This document shows, one piece after another, positions 26,612 to 33,464 of a stretch of DNA of 43,923 nucleotides. Under the pieces are notes generated by a model. That model saw only the letters and a program-made list of their open reading frames with translations. It searched no databases and was not told the DNA's origin. Position 1 is the first letter of the stretch. Each line of letters opens with the position of its first letter. The position numbers and the translations under genes were made by a program. The DNA is from JBBSHJ01 sp038253135 (GTDB taxonomy: Bacteria; Actinomycetota; Actinomycetes; Mycobacteriales; QHCD01): NCBI GenBank assembly GCA_038253135.1, contig JBBSHJ010000016.1, positions 1 to 43,923 of the forward strand, written 5' to 3'.

Positions 26612-26940
26612 TTGTCGTCACCTCCCGGTTTGCCCGTCAGATCTCGTGCGGCCCGGGCGATGGCGACCGCCGAGAGCTCGATCGAGAACGGCACGATTTC
26701 GTAGTAATTCATGGCTTTTCCCTCTTCGGAGAGCTCCATCTGAGCGCGGACCAGGCCGGCCGCCTCGAGCTTGCGGAGGTGCACCTGCAGCAGCGGCCGG
26801 CTGATCCCGAGCTCGCGGGCGAGCGCGCTGACGTAGTTCCGGCCGTGCGAGAGCGCGGCAAACACCCGGAGCCGGTGCGGGTTGGCGAGGGCGGCGAGCA
26901 CCCGCACCAGGTCGTCTCCCGTCGGCGGCGGCCGGGTCAC
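26608..26940 (-). CDS. ArsR-type winged-helix regulator
   Basis: The protein has 110 residues. The winged-helix core runs ALANPHRLRVFAALSHGRNY, then the recognition region YVSALARELGISRPLLQVHL and wing LRKLEAAGLVRAQMELSEEG. It resembles ArsR/SmtB-like regulators without the metal-binding cysteines. I chose GTG 26940, which has AGGGAG 9 bases upstream; the TTG at 26997 would start inside the operator palindrome. It is the first gene of the exporter operon and probably represses it. The C-terminal helix (SIELSAVAIARAARDLTG) would provide dimerisation. Confidence 0.85.
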   Translation of the reverse strand: MTRPPPTGDDLVRVLAALANPHRLRVFAALSHGRNYVSALARELGISRPLLQVHLRKLEAAGLVRAQMELSEEGKAMNYYEIVPFSIELSAVAIARAARDLTGKPGGDDK

Positions 26941-26958
26941 GACCGGCGACTCCCTACG

Positions 26959-26997
26959 TTGGCCTCGCACATGCCAAGATATGTTGGCAGGTGCCAA
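26959..26997. promoter_or_regulatory. Cluster of TTGGC/GCCAA palindromes, likely operator of the exporter operon
   Basis: TTGGCAGGTGCCAA (26984-26997) is a near-perfect 6-2-6 palindrome. TTGGC at 26959 and GCCAA at 26973 form a second dyad, and GCCAA-gatatg-TTGGC joins them. Four half-sites thus sit in 39 bp directly upstream of the regulator start, the expected place for ArsR-type autoregulation. Confidence 0.65.
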
Positions 26998-27139
26998 GTC
27001 TCATGTCAATTCTGGGTCGGCGCGCTGATCCGCCGTGCGGGACCCCCCAGGGCGGGCCCGTGAAGAAAGACGGCCGGCGGGGCAGACTGTTGGACGGGAC
27101 GGCGGCTGCCGTCCGCCCGGATGACCCGCAGGAGGAAGC

Positions 27140-27502
27140 ATGCGCGAGGACGAGGCGCAGCCGGATTCGCCGTTGCAGGGTGACTACGTGCAGGAGGACC
27201 CGGCCGAGACGCTCGAGGGCGATGACCTGAACAGCGATCCGCTCGACGCCGGCTACAGCCCGCCCGACCGTCCCAGCGCTGAGACGCGCGAGCAGTGGTC
27301 GCCGGAGGGGGACGAGCAGAGCCTCGACCAGCAGCTCGCCCAGGAGGAGCCCGAAGCGCCGCGGCCGTCGGACAGCGACCGGGCCGGGCGGCTCACCTCG
27401 AACGAGGCCGACACCGATGACGGGATCGGCGACGACGTCGGCATCGATGGCGGGGCCGCCTCGGCCGAGGAAGCCGCGATGCACCAGCACGACGGGCTGT
27501 AG
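27140..27502 (+). CDS. DUF5709 family acidic protein
   Basis: The protein has 120 residues and is strongly acidic. The DUF5709 pattern is visible: DPAETLEGDDLNSDPLDAGY, then SPPDRPSAETREQW and ESLDQQLAQEEPE-like residues. It carries no signal peptide or membrane helix. The family is confined mainly to actinobacteria and has no known function; the composition suggests an intrinsically disordered cytoplasmic protein. The ATG has an AGGAGG site 5 bases upstream. It is divergent from the exporter regulator. Confidence 0.85.
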   Translation: MREDEAQPDSPLQGDYVQEDPAETLEGDDLNSDPLDAGYSPPDRPSAETREQWSPEGDEQSLDQQLAQEEPEAPRPSDSDRAGRLTSNEADTDDGIGDDVGIDGGAASAEEAAMHQHDGL

Positions 27503-27511
27503 GGCCGGCGG

Positions 27512-27527
27512 CGCCGGACATCCGGCG
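27512..27527 (+). terminator. Hairpin after the DUF5709 gene
   Basis: CGCCGG-acat-CCGGCG is a perfect 6-bp stem with a tetraloop, 9 bases after the stop codon. Confidence 0.5.
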
Positions 27528-27831
27528 GGGTGAGGGCCGGTACGGCGGACCGGCGCGGCAGTGTCGAGATCAGCCGTGGGTGCAGGGCGCAGACGTGCTC
27601 ATGCCGGCGCGGCCGCCGGACGTCGACGTCGTACGTCGCCCGCTCCGCTCGGTCTCGTGGCGGACCTTCGCCCCGGCGCCGGCCGTTACCGAGCGGCGCC
27701 GCTCGGGCACCGGATCTACGCAGCTTGCGGGTGCGCGAGTCGGTCGGTCACAGGTATCGCTCTTCGGGCCCGTGAAACGATCGGCGTAGACAGCCTCGCC
27801 GGTCGAGGCCAGATGAGAGGACGTGTGCGAC
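27528..27831. other. 304-bp gap without a supported gene
   Basis: Several short frames exist but none has convincing codon use plus a ribosome site. A 12-bp palindrome GACGTCGACGTC lies within it (near 27618). The last 60 bases should hold the promoter of the next small gene. Confidence 0.4.
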
Positions 27832-28059
27832 ATGACCGCTCCGGAGCACTCGCACGAGGGCCGCCCCCCGGTGCACGACGCCGACGTACCGCACGAGACC
27901 GAGAGCCGGCACGAGCTGCTCGAGCGCAACAGGACCGATCAGGACGGCACCGAGGTCGATGGCGGCAACGATCCGGCGACCGACACGGATCCGACCGACA
28001 CGGATCCGGCCGACACGGATCCGGCCAGCTCGGACGACCGGGCGCCCGAGCAGGGCTGA
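27832..28059 (+). CDS. Small acidic repeat protein, hypothetical
   Basis: The protein has 75 residues and no hydrophobic segment. It is rich in Asp, Glu and Thr, and has the short repeat DTDPTDTDPADTDP at about 52-65, encoded by 12-bp tandem units. It is probably disordered. ATG 27832 with GAGAGGA 10 bases upstream is chosen over GTG 27823. It ends 4 bases from the convergent next gene. The family is not recognised. Real coding status rests on codon use and ribosome site only. Confidence 0.5.
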   Translation: MTAPEHSHEGRPPVHDADVPHETESRHELLERNRTDQDGTEVDGGNDPATDTDPTDTDPADTDPASSDDRAPEQG

Positions 28060-28062
28060 GCA

Positions 28063-28461
28063 TCACTCCTCGATCAGGGCCAGCAGGGCGAGACCGTATG
28101 CCTCCACGGCATCGGCGTGCCCGCTGGTGCGTTCCCGCTCGTTGACGCATGTGGTGACCTCGTGGCCATCGGCACCCTTCTCCAGCCGGCGAAATGCGCC
28201 CGCGAGCGCCTCCCGCAGCTGGGACTCCATCGGCAGCCACACGGCTTCGCGCTGCTCGACCGAGTCCAAGGCCCATTCGGTGGTGCCGTTGAAGCCGATG
28301 ATCGTGCCGCTCTCGAACCGGTGCACCTCGACCGTCATCTCGCTGACCACAAAGACTTCGTCGTCCATCTCACGGCCGGGAATGGCGAACCGATCGCCGG
28401 GTTCGGGCTGCCATTTGACGCCGGCTGCCTTGAGCCGTATCGCGAGATCGAGAGAGATCAT
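28063..28461 (-). CDS. Conserved hypothetical protein
   Basis: The protein has 132 residues. The segments AGVKWQPEPGDRFAIPGREM, EVHRFESGTIIGFNGTTEWA and LPMESQLREAL match a compact actinobacterial protein of unknown function. I recall related proteins being carried in databases under the label pilus assembly protein CpaE, which the sequence does not justify: there is no receiver or ParA-like motif. It is soluble and mixed alpha/beta. The ATG at 28461 is chosen although its ribosome site is weak. It runs convergent to the small acidic gene. Confidence 0.7.
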   Translation of the reverse strand: MISLDLAIRLKAAGVKWQPEPGDRFAIPGREMDDEVFVVSEMTVEVHRFESGTIIGFNGTTEWALDSVEQREAVWLPMESQLREALAGAFRRLEKGADGHEVTTCVNERERTSGHADAVEAYGLALLALIEE

Positions 28462-28630
28462 TCCGTGAGTATTCCGCGCACCCGCCACGTCCGCACCAGC
28501 GGCCCGCTGGGCAACTGTCCGGTACGCCGTCAGCCGCACAGATCCGTCTAGGCCGCCGCCGTGACGCCGGCCGACAAGACCGACATGATGTCCCCGGAGT
28601 AGCCCATCTGGCCGCCGAAGTCGACGATGC

Positions 28631-28700
28631 GGCACTGCTGCCGGCGATGCAACACTGCTGCCGGCGATGCAACACTGCTGCCGGCAACGCGGCGATGCTG
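28631..28700. repeat. 20-bp tandem repeat
   Basis: A unit close to CACTGCTGCCGGCGATGCAA occurs about three times in a row, with a decayed further copy to about 28709. It lies at the end of the transposase remnant and has probably grown by slippage. Confidence 0.75.
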
Positions 28701-28889
28701 CCGGCGATGGACCGGCTCGACCGCTGGCGAAGATCGGTCGAGGATCTCTTCGGCGGTCTTGGTCCAGATGAATGGTTTCGAGTGTTGGTTCCAGGCGTCG
28801 ACCTAGGCGCGAATGTCTTTCTCGAGGGCGGCCTGAGCACGCGGGAGCGATTTCCGATGGAACTGCTCGTTCCTTTGCGGGAGGCTAAC
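28700..28889 (-). pseudogene. IS630-family transposase, C-terminal remnant
   Basis: In one minus-strand frame the sequence reads AQAALEKDIRA, a TAG stop (28803-28805), then VDAWNQHSKPFIWTKTAEEI and LDR. This is the characteristic end of IS630-type transposases, in which the stop position is usually Trp. The catalytic DDE region is missing and the last residues run into the tandem repeat. It is a dead fragment. Confidence 0.75.
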
Positions 28890-28924
28890 CGCTGACTATG
28901 GCGCCGCGAACCCGCTGGAGATGA

Positions 28925-29198
28925 CTCGCCGCCGACGCCACGTGGCGCCGAATCCTGACCGACGCCACCGGAATGTCACCGCGACCGACCCGAGCTGTTC
29001 CCGACCGGCAGGACCGAGCCGGAAAACCTTGAGCCGCTGTGCCGCAGCCATCACCGCCTGAAAACCCATACCACCTGGCGCGCCGAGATTCTCCCCGATC
29101 GGACCGTGCTCTGGATTAGCCCGACCGGCCATTCCTGCCTCGACCCCCTCGACCCACCACCCCCACCACCGAAACCGCTCGGCGACCCACCCTTCTAA
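28925..29198 (+). pseudogene. DUF222/HNH endonuclease (13E12-type), C-terminal remnant
   Basis: The frame LAADATWRRILTDATG at 28925-28972 matches the region just before the HNH domain of DUF222 proteins. A different frame then gives GRTEPENLEPLCRSHHRLKT, HTTWRAEILPDRTVLWISPTG and a proline-rich end with TAA at 29196-29198. The frame change near 28975 and the loss of the HNH first half show a deletion. Such genes are abundant and often decayed in actinobacteria. Confidence 0.75.
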
Positions 29199-29549
29199 AG
29201 CGATTGCATCGACGTCTGGAACGATGCGGAGCCCAGCACGAAAGCCGCTCGGTTGCGGGGGCTCCGCGGCGCCGCAGCTCGCGGCGACGCGATCCTCGAC
29301 GGCAACTGCGTTGCCGTCTCGACGACGACCCGCCGGTCCCGAAGCGACATGCGCTCGCCCAGCCCTTACGTTGTGGCAGGCGGCGTAGGACTGCGAGAGC
29401 CCGACCGCAGCAGGGTTGCTTGCCATGTCCTGATCTTCACCGGTCGGCTGATGTCTCGGCAGATCGTGCCGCGCGGAGAGTCGGCGAGCAACCATGGCGC
29501 CGCGCCTTCGGGCGCTCGACCGGGCTGGCCGTGCGCCGGCTCGGCGCGC
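29199..29549. other. 351-bp gap without a supported gene
   Basis: Open frames are present on both strands but none has a recognisable protein or a good ribosome site. It is probably more decayed mobile-element DNA. Confidence 0.45.
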
Positions 29550-30875
29550 TCAGCCGATGAGCTGCGAAATCGTGTAGATCACGAGTCCGGCAAGAGCCCC
29601 GACGACGGTGCCATTGATGCGGATGAATTGCAGGTCGCGGCCGACCTGCAACTCGATGCGGCGGCTGGCGTCATCCGCATCCCATCGGGCGACCGTCCCG
29701 GAAATGAGGTCCGCGATGTCGGCGCGGTAGGCGTGCACGACGTACCGCACCGCCTCGTCGATCCACCCCTCCACCTTGGCCTGCAGGTCCGGGTCCTTGG
29801 TGAGACGCTCGCCCAGCTGCACGATGGTCTGCTCGAGGCGGTGCCGCAGCTCCGAATCAGGATCCGCCGACATCGTGATCAAGCCACGCTTCATCGACGT
29901 ACCGAGGCTCCTGGCCAGCCCGCGCACGGCTGGAGCATCGACGATTTGATCGATGGCCTTGGCGACCTTGGCCTCCATCTGCGGATCGTTCTTGAGCTGG
30001 CTCGCGAAGTGCCGAACCCGCACCGCCGCGTCCTTGCGGAGCGGATGGTCGGGGTCGTCGACCACCTCGTCCAGGAACCGCTGCAGCGCGGCGAACGCGC
30101 GGGCGAAGACCACATCATCGAGCTTCTCCGGCACCCAGACCGGCGACTCGCGGCCGAGCCGTTCGCGCAGCACGGCCTTGTTGTCATCGAGAAAGCGGCG
30201 TACGGCGTGCACAGCGGCGATGAAGAGCCGCTGGTCGTGGCCGCCCTCGGCCGCGATATCGACCAGTCGGCCGACGAACGGCGCCTTGGGCGCGGCCCGC
30301 AACTTCGTCAGCACGATCTGCTCGACGCCGGCCTGCACGTCCTCATCCCGCATGACCTCTGCGGCTCCGCCGATCGCCGCGCCGACCGCATCGCCGATCC
30401 GGCGGGCGTGCTCGGGCTGCGCCAGCCACTCGCCGAGCCGGCGGCCGAGGCCGAGGCTGGCGAGTTTGTCCGACACGACCGCGGGGGAGAGGAAATTGCT
30501 CTGCACGAACTCGCCGAGACTGCTGCCGAGCTGATCCTTCTTGCGCGGCAGGATCGCCGTGTGCGGGATCGGCAACCCGAGCGGGCGCCGGAAGAGCGCC
30601 GTCACCGCGAACCAGTCGGCCAGCGCACCGATCATGGACGCCTCGGCGGTCGCCTTCACATAGCCCACCCAGGCCTGCCCGCCGCCCACCAGCACGCAGA
30701 CCAGCCACACGACCGCGGCGGCGAGCAGCAGCCCGAGCGCGACCGCCTTCATCCGGAAAAGGGCGCGCCGCCGCTCCGCGTCCTTGGCGCTGAGGGCGTC
30801 TGCGTCACCGGCGCGCGGTCGCCCGGCGGCTGCGTCCCCGGCGCCAGCGGCGCCGCCGGTACCCGAATCTGGCAT
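29550..30875 (-). CDS. DUF445 family membrane-associated protein
   Basis: The protein has 441 residues. An alanine-rich N-terminus leads to a membrane helix at about 43-65 and the DUF445 hallmark ASMIGALADWFAVTALFRRP, then PIPHTAILPRKKDQLGSSLG. Long helical regions rich in charged residues follow, ending in a C-terminal helix GTVVGALAGLVIYTISQLIG. This matches the YjiN-like group of unknown function, which probably has a large cytoplasmic or external helical domain between two end helices. The ATG at 30875 is chosen. It is divergent from the methyltransferase gene at 30910, with a 34-bp gap. Confidence 0.92.
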   Translation of the reverse strand: MPDSGTGGAAGAGDAAAGRPRAGDADALSAKDAERRRALFRMKAVALGLLLAAAVVWLVCVLVGGGQAWVGYVKATAEASMIGALADWFAVTALFRRPLGLPIPHTAILPRKKDQLGSSLGEFVQSNFLSPAVVSDKLASLGLGRRLGEWLAQPEHARRIGDAVGAAIGGAAEVMRDEDVQAGVEQIVLTKLRAAPKAPFVGRLVDIAAEGGHDQRLFIAAVHAVRRFLDDNKAVLRERLGRESPVWVPEKLDDVVFARAFAALQRFLDEVVDDPDHPLRKDAAVRVRHFASQLKNDPQMEAKVAKAIDQIVDAPAVRGLARSLGTSMKRGLITMSADPDSELRHRLEQTIVQLGERLTKDPDLQAKVEGWIDEAVRYVVHAYRADIADLISGTVARWDADDASRRIELQVGRDLQFIRINGTVVGALAGLVIYTISQLIG

Positions 30876-30909
30876 GACAACAGCGTAAGGGGCTCAATAC
30901 GGTGGCGCC

Positions 30910-31581
30910 GTGACCGATCGCGCCGCAACCTTCGACCCAGAGTCCCCGGCCTTCGCCACCGACGCGGCCACCGCCGCCTACTACGAGCAGCGCGCGGCGG
31001 AGTACGACGAGTGGTGGAACGACCTCGGCCAGTACGCCGAGCGCGGCCGAAACGGGTGGTCGGGCGAGGTGCTCGCCCTGGTTTCCACGGTGCGGGCGCT
31101 GCCGGCCGCCCGGACGCTCGACGTCGCCTGTGGCACCGGATACCTCACGCGGCATCTGACCGGGTACGTCGTCGGGCTGGATCAGAGCCCGAGCATGGTC
31201 GAGATCGCGCAGTCACGGCTGCCGGGCGGGCTGGCCCTGCTGGGTGACGCGCTCGATCTCCCCTTCGCCGCCGGGTCGTTCACGCGGGTCTTCACGGGAC
31301 ACTTCTACGGGCACCTGCCGCCGTCCGAGCGCGGGACCTTCCTCACCGAGGCCGGGCGGGTCGGGCCCGAGCTGATCGTGGTCGATTCCGCTCGCCGGCC
31401 GGGGATCGACGGGGAACGGTGGCAGTCTCGGGTGCTCAACGACGGCTCCCAGCACCGGGTTTTCAAGCGTTACCTGACCGGGCCGCAGCTCGCCGGCGAG
31501 ATCGGCGGCACGGGCGTCGAGACCGAGGTGCTGCTCGACGGCGAGTGGTTCGTGGCCGCCCGCGCGATCCGCACGGGCTGA
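30910..31581 (+). CDS. Class I SAM-dependent methyltransferase
   Basis: The protein has 223 residues. The SAM-binding motif I is LDVACGTGYLTRHLTG near 75-90, followed by the acidic loop VVGLDQSPSMVEIAQ and motif ALLGDALDLPFAAGSFTRVF. An N-terminal helix YYEQRAAEYDEWW is typical of small-molecule methyltransferases. The substrate is unknown. The GTG start is 34 bp from the divergent DUF445 start; its ribosome site is weak, so a leaderless or near-leaderless transcript is possible. Confidence 0.87.
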   Translation: MTDRAATFDPESPAFATDAATAAYYEQRAAEYDEWWNDLGQYAERGRNGWSGEVLALVSTVRALPAARTLDVACGTGYLTRHLTGYVVGLDQSPSMVEIAQSRLPGGLALLGDALDLPFAAGSFTRVFTGHFYGHLPPSERGTFLTEAGRVGPELIVVDSARRPGIDGERWQSRVLNDGSQHRVFKRYLTGPQLAGEIGGTGVETEVLLDGEWFVAARAIRTG

Positions 31582-31590
31582 GCCGCGGAC

Positions 31591-31606
31591 CCGCAGCAAT
31601 CTGCGG
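31591..31606 (+). terminator. Hairpin after the methyltransferase gene
   Basis: CCGCAG-caat-CTGCGG is a perfect 6-bp stem with a tetraloop, 9 bases after the stop codon. Genes here are convergent. Confidence 0.5.
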
Positions 31607-31653
31607 CTGGTCGGCCCGGCCGCCCACGGCAATTCCGGCGGCGTCGTCTTATG

Positions 31654-32289
31654 TCACGTGGCCGATGGACGCGACGGAGTCGTGACGCGATCGCCGCTGC
31701 CCGCCGGCCGGATGCGGCAGACCGCCGACGGGCCCTGGGCTGCGCATCGCGCGGAGGCGTCGCGCTCGGCGTACCGCTTGAGCCTGCGCAACTGTTGACG
31801 CATCATCGGCAGGTCGCCCCAGGCCAGCGCTCCCGCACGCACCCGCGCGATCGGGCTCGAGCCGGTGATCAGATCGAGCCGGCAGATCAGCCGTGAGCTG
31901 CCGTCGGGGAGCGCACGCACGCGGTACGTCGCCGCCATCGGACCGAAGATTCGCTCGGCCGTGGGGAGCGAGATTCCCGTCCATTCGCGCCCTGGCTCGG
32001 ACTGCACGCACTTGAAGACCATGACGTGCTCGCCGACGCGGATCGGTGCTGCGCCCGGCGTCCGCCTCGATGGGGACCGCCGGCCGAGATTGTCGATCAG
32101 GTCGAAGGAGTAGGGCGCGAGCTTCGTCTGGCACAGCCAGTCGTAGGTGAGGTCGGTCGATGCCGCGATCGTGACCGCGCGGAAGACGGTCATCCTCTCG
32201 CCGTCGAGCACCGTTGCGCACGGATAGCTCGCCGCGATCTCCTCCGCGGTCGCGCCCCACACCCACGGGAGGCGGTTGGGTACCTCCAT
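31654..32289 (-). CDS. SRPBCC (START-like) domain protein
   Basis: The protein has 211 residues. Segments such as ERMTVFRAVTIAASTDLTYDWLCQ, the acidic basket strand EWTGISLP and the final long helix GDLPMMRQQLRRLKRYAERD fit the SRPBCC/polyketide-cyclase-like fold, which binds hydrophobic ligands. Function is unknown. I chose ATG 32289. The gene faces the TetR regulator over two operator-like repeats, so it is probably its target. The last 35 residues are basic and low in conserved features. Confidence 0.72.
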   Translation of the reverse strand: MEVPNRLPWVWGATAEEIAASYPCATVLDGERMTVFRAVTIAASTDLTYDWLCQTKLAPYSFDLIDNLGRRSPSRRTPGAAPIRVGEHVMVFKCVQSEPGREWTGISLPTAERIFGPMAATYRVRALPDGSSRLICRLDLITGSSPIARVRAGALAWGDLPMMRQQLRRLKRYAERDASARCAAQGPSAVCRIRPAGSGDRVTTPSRPSAT

Positions 32290-32301
32290 GTCAGGGTCCC
32301 T

Positions 32302-32344
32302 CCATACATACCTGTACGGTCCTGGTCCATACAGTACTGTACGG
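32302..32344. promoter_or_regulatory. Two 18-bp operator-like repeats between the SRPBCC and TetR genes
   Basis: CCATACATACCTGTACGG (32302-32319) and CCATACAGTACTGTACGG (32327-32344) agree at 14 of 18 positions. The second contains the perfect 12-bp palindrome TACAGTACTGTA. Start-to-start spacing is 25 bp. The arrangement fits TetR-dimer binding that controls both divergent genes. Confidence 0.75.
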
Positions 32345-32347
32345 CGC

Positions 32348-32950
32348 GTGGCGAAATCGGCAGCGGGTCGCACGCGGCTCGATCGCGACGCGTGGATCGC
32401 GGCGGCCGGGCGAGCGCTCGGTGACGGCGGGCTGGCGGCGATCTCCATCGATCCGCTGGCCAAGCGACTCGGTGCGACCAGGGGATCCTTCTACTGGCAC
32501 TTTCGCAGCCGCGAGGACCTGATCATCGCGGCGCTCGAGCGCTGGGAGCAGGTGTCGACCGTGGACGTCATCGCGGCGATGGAGCAGATCACGGATCCGG
32601 CCGAACGCCTCACCGGCCTGCTCAGGCACGTCCTGCAGCACCCCGAGGGGGCAGATATCGAGATTAGCCTGCTGGCGAGTGCCCGCGACCCGATCGTCGC
32701 GCCGGTGCTGCGTCGTGCCACCGAGCGCCGTATCGGCTACGTCGAGCAGCTCTATCGCGAGCTCGGGTGCAGCCGCGCCGAGGCGCGCGATCGTGCGTTG
32801 CTCGCCTACACCGCGCACGTCGGCCTGCTGGAGGCCGAATGGGCGACCGGCGGCGGGCTGCTGCCCGATGGCCGGACGCGGCGGCGGTACCTGAGCTTCC
32901 TTTCGGAGCTGATGCGCCCGCCGTACGTCGATGCGGTCGACGGTCGGTGA
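32348..32950 (+). CDS. TetR-family transcriptional regulator
   Basis: The protein has 200 residues. The helix-turn-helix lies at about 26-55 (ISIDPLAKRLGATRGSFYWH followed by FRSREDL). The ligand-binding C-terminal domain is all-helical, with CSRAEARDRALLAYTAHVGL. I chose GTG 32348, only four bases beyond the second operator repeat. That proximity suggests a leaderless or very short leader and tight autoregulation. An upstream ATG at 32276 would translate through the operators and is unlikely. The divergent SRPBCC gene is the likely target; the ligand is unknown. Confidence 0.88.
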   Translation: MAKSAAGRTRLDRDAWIAAAGRALGDGGLAAISIDPLAKRLGATRGSFYWHFRSREDLIIAALERWEQVSTVDVIAAMEQITDPAERLTGLLRHVLQHPEGADIEISLLASARDPIVAPVLRRATERRIGYVEQLYRELGCSRAEARDRALLAYTAHVGLLEAEWATGGGLLPDGRTRRRYLSFLSELMRPPYVDAVDGR

Positions 32951-33022
32951 CACGGGACGCGGGGCGCATAATGCGATGCCGGGGAGGACCGATGCGCGCA
33001 CGAGCACTGATCCACGGTCTCT

Positions 33023-33421
33023 TTGCCGCTCATCGGAACGGCCAGGATCCGGGCCGCCGAATACGCCACGTCGAGGCGCAACGCCCACCGGATAACCCTC
33101 CGGACCAACGTCAGCATCGATGGGGTAGCCGGCGAGCTGGTCGACATCTCTGTCGGAGGCGCCGCCGTGAGGTTTCCGGCCGGCTCGCTGCCGAACCTGG
33201 GACTCGTCGACTTCGAGCTGCCGGACAGCCGCTCCGTCAAGATGAGGATGGCCCGGATCCCACAGCAGTCCAGTGAGCACGAGCTGGCCTCGTTACAAGC
33301 CGTCAACGGCGACTGGTCCGCAATCCGGATCATGTCGCTGTGGTTGTTCCACACCCCGGCCGGCGCGGTGCCGTCGCTGCCTCCCGGCGTTCCGGCCATC
33401 GCGTCGGTCATTGTGCGCTGA
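33023..33421 (+). pseudogene. PilZ-domain fragment, probably the tail of a GT2/BcsA-like glycosyltransferase
   Basis: The frame has about 132 residues with the PilZ-like segment RRNAHRITLRTNVSIDGVAG, then ELVDISVGGAAVRF. The closing GDWSAIRIMSLWLFHTPAGA resembles the C-terminus of actinobacterial cellulose-synthase-like proteins that end in a PilZ domain. The only start is a TTG without a ribosome site. A strong ribosome site plus ATG at 32993 opens a different frame (MRARALIHGLFAAHRN). I infer a truncated gene. It might instead be a small free-standing PilZ protein; c-di-GMP residues RxxxR and D-x-S-x-x-G are largely retained. Confidence 0.5.
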
Positions 33422-33464
33422 CCCAACCGGGCGGAGGACCCCGGTCAGGTGGCAGGCTGGGCGC

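Noticed and set aside
27580..27789. 69-codon plus-strand frame in the gap
   Set aside because: It has no ribosome site and no recognisable protein; it lies where a promoter is expected.
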